From NCBI RefSeq assembly GCF_012849095.1, contig NZ_CP051680.1, forward strand, positions 6,382,001-6,446,000: DNA of 64,000 nt, written 5' to 3'. The translations under genes and the position numbers were made by a program. The DNA comes from Cohnella herbarum (GTDB taxonomy: Bacteria > Bacillota > Bacilli > Paenibacillales > Paenibacillaceae). The notes beneath the pieces were generated by a model. It saw nothing but the letters and a program-made list of their open reading frames with translations. It was not told where the DNA came from and did not search any database. Positions 60,377 through 64,000 of this stretch are shown here, piece by piece (within the stretch, counting starts at the first letter, position 1; each line of letters opens with the position of its first letter).

Positions 60377-61123
60377 GTGACGATACAATCGCAGGAAGAT
60401 ATCGAGCAATTAATGAAAATCGGTCGAATTGTCGCGACTACCATAGAGGAAATGAAACAAAACGCCCGCCCCGGCATGACGACAAGACAACTGGACGAGA
60501 TCGGGAAAGAGGTGCTAGCTCGTTACGGAGCCGTTTCCGCGCCTATGAAGGACGTGGATTTTCCTGGATACACTTGCATTAGCGTTAACGAGGAAGTTGC
60601 CCATGGCATCCCCGGAGAACGGGTTATACACGCGGGAGATCTCGTTAACATCGATGTATCGGCCGAGCTTAACGGGTATTATGCGGATGCCGGGCAGTCG
60701 TTCCAGGTGCCTCCGGTTACGAATGAGGTGGGGGGCTTATGCCAATATACTTACGAGACGATGATGAAGGTCATCTCCAACCTGAAGGCGGGCGTAAAGC
60801 TCAATCAGGTCGGTAAAATCATTCAGGATCACGCGAGAAAAGGCGGGTATCGGGTCGTTGAAAATTTGTGCAGCCACGGAGTAGGCAAAGGATTGCACGA
60901 GGAGCCGTTCGAAATATTGCCGTATTTCGAACCGCGAGATCGCAGAGTGCTGAAGGTCGGTCAAGTCATCACGATCGAACCGTTCTTATCCACGGGCACG
61001 TCCTATGTCGTGGAACAAACCGACGGTTGGACGTTAGCCGTTCCCGACCGTAGCCGCGTCGCGCAATTCGAACACACGATCATCATCACGAATAATAAGC
61101 CCATTATCGTAACCGCATGTTAA
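60377..61123 (+). CDS. map: Methionine aminopeptidase, type I
   Basis: This 248-residue enzyme removes the initiator methionine. Its five metal ligands are visible: two Asp in NIDVSAELNGYYADAG, His in CSHGVGKGLHEEP, Glu in TIEPFLS and Glu in QFEHTIIIT. The substrate loop VAHGIPG is present. It starts at a GTG after AAGGAG. It is not in the usual secY-adk-map context, so it is probably a second copy. Confidence 0.93.
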   Translation: MTIQSQEDIEQLMKIGRIVATTIEEMKQNARPGMTTRQLDEIGKEVLARYGAVSAPMKDVDFPGYTCISVNEEVAHGIPGERVIHAGDLVNIDVSAELNGYYADAGQSFQVPPVTNEVGGLCQYTYETMMKVISNLKAGVKLNQVGKIIQDHARKGGYRVVENLCSHGVGKGLHEEPFEILPYFEPRDRRVLKVGQVITIEPFLSTGTSYVVEQTDGWTLAVPDRSRVAQFEHTIIITNNKPIIVTAC

Positions 61124-61134
61124 AGGAGTCGCGC

Positions 61135-61947
61135 GTGTTCCGATATAATCCGGAACGCCCCCAGCGCGAGGATCCGGATCTCTATCTCCAATATTGGGGC
61201 AAGGAGCATTGCGTGCCCGGACATGCGGTCGGTCCGGGGATTAAGGAAACCTATAAGATTCATTTTATTCATCAAGGACAAGGCGTTGTTCGGGTCGGAG
61301 AGCGGGAGTACCGGCTGTCCGCAGGTCAAGCCTTCTTGATCTATCCGCATACCGTTACTTACTATGCAGCAGACGAGCGTGACCCATGGACTTATTCTTG
61401 GATCGGATTCTATGGAGCTCAGGTGCCTTCGATTATTGCCCGAACCGCATTAACGCCGGAATGTCCCGTATTCCCGATGGATGTCCGAACGATGCCCGAT
61501 CTATACGACCGTTTGACGGAAGCGATGTGTCGCGAGGATAGCGGCGGTATACGTCGGCAAGCGATGCTGTACGAATTTCTGTCTACGTTGGTCGAAGTTA
61601 TGCCTAGAGAAGCGAAAGGTCCCGTTAGCGGGAAAAAACAGGATGAATACGTGCATCGCAGCATGGAATTTATCCACTCCCATTACGGAGACGACATTTC
61701 GGTACGGCAATTGGCCGGCGTGCTCGGGCTGGATCGGAAGTATTTGTCGGTTATTTTCAAGGAGTCCGTCGGCGTGCCTCCCCGGCAATATTTGCTGCAA
61801 TATCGGATGGACAAAGCTTGCGAACTGCTCGGAAAAGGGATTTATTCCGTCGGGGAGGTCGCGAGGTCCGTCGGCTACCAGGATGCGCTGCAGTTTTCGA
61901 AGATGTTCAAGCAAATCAAGGGAGTATCCCCCAAGCATTATCGGTGA
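61135..61947 (+). CDS. AraC family transcriptional regulator (cupin sensor)
   Basis: This 270-residue protein has an N-terminal AraC-type cupin (IHFIHQGQGVVRVGEREYRL) and a C-terminal double helix-turn-helix (about 170-268; VRQLAGVLGLDRKYLSVIFKE, VARSVGYQDALQFSKMFKQ). The frame overlaps map from an ATG at 61117, but AAAGGAG at 61120-61126 fits the GTG at 61135. Expression may be coupled to map by read-through. The downstream aldo/keto reductase gene is the likely target. Confidence 0.88.
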   Translation: MFRYNPERPQREDPDLYLQYWGKEHCVPGHAVGPGIKETYKIHFIHQGQGVVRVGEREYRLSAGQAFLIYPHTVTYYAADERDPWTYSWIGFYGAQVPSIIARTALTPECPVFPMDVRTMPDLYDRLTEAMCREDSGGIRRQAMLYEFLSTLVEVMPREAKGPVSGKKQDEYVHRSMEFIHSHYGDDISVRQLAGVLGLDRKYLSVIFKESVGVPPRQYLLQYRMDKACELLGKGIYSVGEVARSVGYQDALQFSKMFKQIKGVSPKHYR

Positions 61948-62058
61948 ATGAGACATTAACCCATATCTATCATCCCTAATGATATAGGCTTGACCTCGCC
62001 TTCTTGTTACTATTTCTCTTAGAGAGAACTTAGAGACGAACAACAAGGAGGAGTTAAA

Positions 62059-63048
62059 ATGGTTTATTCTGCGGATTCGCAACGATACGACATGATGACA
62101 TATCATCGCAGCGGGGAAAGCGGCTTGAAGCTGCCAGCCATTTCGCTTGGCTTGTGGCACAATTTCGGAGGAATCGATACTTTCGAGAATGGCAGGGCGA
62201 TGATCGCAAGGGCATTCGACCTGGGCATTACCCACTTCGACTTGGCGAACAACTACGGCCCTCCTCCGGGATCTGCCGAAACGACGTTCGGTAACATCCT
62301 GAAGGCGGATTTCGCGGCCTATCGCGACGAGATGATTATTTCGACCAAAGCAGGTTATTATATGTGGCCTGGCCCATATGGGGAATGGGGGTCGAAGAAA
62401 AATCTCGTGTCCAGTCTCGACCAAAGCTTGAAGCGGCTTGGGCTTGACTATGTCGACATCTATTATCATCACCGCCCCGATCCGGATACGCCTCTGGAAG
62501 AGACGATGTCGGCGCTTGATCTGATCGTGCGTCAAGGGAAGGCGTTGTATGTCGGGTTGTCGAATTATTCTCCGGAGCAGACGAAGGAAGCTTCCCGAAT
62601 ATTAAAACGTCTAGGTACGCCGTGTTTGATTCATCAGCCGCAATATTCGATGTTAACTAGGAGACCCGAGAACGGGCTGCTGGATGTGCTGGAAGAGGAA
62701 GGAATCGGTTCGATCGCTTTTTCACCGCTGCACAAGGGCATCCTTACGGATCGTTACCTGAACGGAATAGCGCCGGATTCGCGAGCGGCAGGGCCGAGCG
62801 TATTCCTGAGGCCGGAAGAGCTGACCGAGCAGACGCTCGGCAAAGTCCGGTTGCTGAACGAGCTTGCTGCGGAAAGAGGACAGAAGCTGTCTCAGATGGC
62901 GCTGGCTTGGGTGCTGCGCGGCGGACGAGTGACGTCGGCATTGATCGGAGCGAGCAAAGTCGGCCAGATCGAAGATGCGGTCGGAGCGTTGCGCCAGCCA
63001 AACTTCTCCATCGAGGAATTGGCTCGTATCGACGAAATTTTGAAATAA
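62059..63048 (+). CDS. Aldo/keto reductase, YghZ (L-glyceraldehyde 3-phosphate reductase) type
   Basis: This 329-residue TIM-barrel NADPH oxidoreductase is closely like YghZ in LKLPAISLGLWHNFGG and FDLANNYGPPPGSAE. The catalytic set Asp-Tyr (FDLANNY), Lys (STKAGY) and His (YYHHRP) is complete. It probably detoxifies short aldehydes or reduces a sugar aldehyde. AGGAGGAG precedes the ATG. A TTGACC element near 61990 may belong to its promoter. It ends at a terminator. Confidence 0.9.
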   Translation: MVYSADSQRYDMMTYHRSGESGLKLPAISLGLWHNFGGIDTFENGRAMIARAFDLGITHFDLANNYGPPPGSAETTFGNILKADFAAYRDEMIISTKAGYYMWPGPYGEWGSKKNLVSSLDQSLKRLGLDYVDIYYHHRPDPDTPLEETMSALDLIVRQGKALYVGLSNYSPEQTKEASRILKRLGTPCLIHQPQYSMLTRRPENGLLDVLEEEGIGSIAFSPLHKGILTDRYLNGIAPDSRAAGPSVFLRPEELTEQTLGKVRLLNELAAERGQKLSQMALAWVLRGGRVTSALIGASKVGQIEDAVGALRQPNFSIEELARIDEILK

Positions 63049-63075
63049 CGGTTTTATCCTATCGATGACTTCTCG

Positions 63076-63104
63076 AGATCGCCCGTTACGGCGGTCTTTT
63101 TTTT
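63076..63104 (+). terminator. Intrinsic terminator after the aldo/keto reductase gene
   Basis: GATCGCC and GGCGGTC pair (one G-U) around a 6-base loop, followed by eight T. Confidence 0.75.
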
Positions 63105-63235
63105 ATTTGGTTGTGATGTAATAGGCGAAATTCAGACGTGGATATCTACGGTGATACTTGTTTATCGGTGTTATTACTGCTTTACTAGACTAAGAAGCAA
63201 GGATTAGTCTTCCTAATGAAAGAGGTAAAGAATAG

Positions 63236-63889
63236 ATGGCTAAACAAAAATTTTACGTAGTATGGGTTGGCAGAAAACCCGGAGTTTACGCGAGTTGGGC
63301 GGATTGCCAGGAACAAATCAACAAATTCGACGACGCGAAATTTAAGTCCTACGAGACGAAGGCTGCTGCCGAATTGGCTTATAAAGAAGGCTGGAAGAAG
63401 CATTGGGGAAGCGGAAAGCCGGCGGGAGCAGGTGCTGGAAGCCGCTTCAAACCCGGAACGACCGGCGTGGAAACGACGGAAGAAATCGACTACGACAGTA
63501 TTTCCGTCGATGTAGGGACTAGCGGAAATCCGGGACCGGTCGAATATAAAGGCGTGGATACGCAGACGGGCGAAGTCGTTTTCTCCGTGGGACCTATAAG
63601 GAAAGGGACGAATAATCTCGGAGAATTCCTCGCGATCGTGCACGGATTGGCCTATTTGCAGAAAAAGGGGAGCAACAAAACCGTCTACAGCGATTCGGTT
63701 AACGCGTTGAAATGGGTGAAGCAGAAGGAAGTGTCCTCGACATTGGTCAGAGACGAGTCGACTAAGGAAATATGGGAACTGGTGGACCGCGCCGTCCAAT
63801 GGCTGAAGATGAATAAGTATCCGAACAAGGTCGTCAAATGGCAAACGAAGCAATGGGGCGAGATTAAAGCCGATTACGGACGGAAGTGA
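63236..63889 (+). CDS. Viroplasmin-domain ribonuclease H family protein
   Basis: This 217-residue protein has an N-terminal viroplasmin (caulimovirus/RNase HI hybrid-binding) domain (YVVWVGRKPGVYASWADC), a Gly/Ala linker and a C-terminal RNase H fold. Its acidic active-site residues lie in SVDVGTSGNPG, NNLGEFLAI, YSDSVNA and KADYGRK. It degrades the RNA strand of RNA-DNA hybrids. The RNase H part is of the compact type found in Bacillota. AGAGGT precedes the ATG. Confidence 0.9.
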   Translation: MAKQKFYVVWVGRKPGVYASWADCQEQINKFDDAKFKSYETKAAAELAYKEGWKKHWGSGKPAGAGAGSRFKPGTTGVETTEEIDYDSISVDVGTSGNPGPVEYKGVDTQTGEVVFSVGPIRKGTNNLGEFLAIVHGLAYLQKKGSNKTVYSDSVNALKWVKQKEVSSTLVRDESTKEIWELVDRAVQWLKMNKYPNKVVKWQTKQWGEIKADYGRK

Positions 63890-63905
63890 GAAATTGAACG
63901 CCGAA

Positions 63906-63933
63906 TAACCCTGAACGATCAAGGTCAGGGTTA
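63906..63933 (+). terminator. Hairpin after the RNase H gene, possible terminator
   Basis: TAACCCTGA and TCAGGGTTA form a perfect 9-bp stem around a 10-base loop, without a T run. Nothing else is visible up to the right edge. Confidence 0.45.
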
Positions 63934-64000
63934 GGGCGGAGCTAGGAAGTTATCCGGGATACCGATTGTCCTATTTCAATGATCCTTCCGTTAACCCGCT

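Noticed and set aside
61501..62535. A 344-codon minus-strand frame across the AraC and aldo/keto reductase genes
   Set aside because: It runs across two well-supported plus-strand genes and their promoter, and shows no recognisable domain.

Overview
The window looks like chromosomal DNA of a spore-forming, soil or plant-associated Bacillota in the Paenibacillaceae (Paenibacillus/Cohnella type). The reasons are moderately GC-rich coding DNA with strong AGGAGG-type ribosome binding sites and frequent GTG/TTG starts, a surface protein ending in three SLH domains, lipoprotein solute-binding proteins, membrane-anchored AraC regulators beside LplB/YtcP-type sugar permeases, and intrinsic terminators after most operons. 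The genus is an inference. I saw no rRNA, tRNA, insertion sequence, prophage or CRISPR array.

Layout. (a) 1-11.9 kb is a plant-polysaccharide locus: a clan GH-D (alpha-galactosidase-like) glycosidase running off the left edge, an AraC regulator, an enolase-superfamily sugar-acid dehydratase, a membrane AraC sensor-regulator, an LplB/YtcP/lipoprotein ABC importer and a GH28 pectinase. (b) 12-17.8 kb holds small genes: a ZIP metal transporter, an unknown protein, an Xre regulator, a LytTR regulator with a small hydrophobic protein, and a divergent MFS/LysR pair. (c) 17.8-28.3 kb holds housekeeping and stress genes: a SWIM-SNF2 pair behind a LexA-type box, a DUF1232 protein, a chemoreceptor with a sigma-D-like promoter, hflX behind a structured leader with a terminator, and a site-2 protease homologue. 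(d) 28.5-38.1 kb holds a 1364-residue RCC1/SLH surface protein, small genes, a Crp/Fnr plus AhpD-like pair, a cytochrome P450, and a TetR-MFS pair sharing one operator sequence. (e) 38.3-45.1 kb holds a cyclophilin and a complete oligopeptide-type ABC importer with a strong terminator after the binding-protein gene. (f) 45.2-50.4 kb holds a 7-copy 51-bp tandem repeat, two MFS exporters, an unknown possibly spore-related gene and a ParB-family gene with no parA beside it.

(g) 50.5-60.2 kb is the most interesting region. It is a co-directional cluster of a RuBisCO-like protein, a DUF1537 acid-sugar kinase, a GntR regulator, a zinc alcohol dehydrogenase, a complete TRAP transporter (DctP-Q-M), a class II aldolase-like protein lacking one canonical metal-binding histidine, and an ArsB/NhaD-type anion permease. 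It is preceded by a TTGACA-N17-TAATAT promoter, a cre-like element and four 11-bp phased direct repeats. Together these suggest import, oxidation, phosphorylation and C-C cleavage or decarboxylation of a branched or short acid sugar, of the kind known from apionate/3-oxo-isoapionate and tetronate catabolism, but with an unusual gene set. (h) 60.4-63.9 kb holds methionine aminopeptidase, an AraC regulator, an aldo/keto reductase and a viroplasmin-RNase H protein.

Most start codons were chosen by ribosome-binding-site position and often differ from the longest reading frame.
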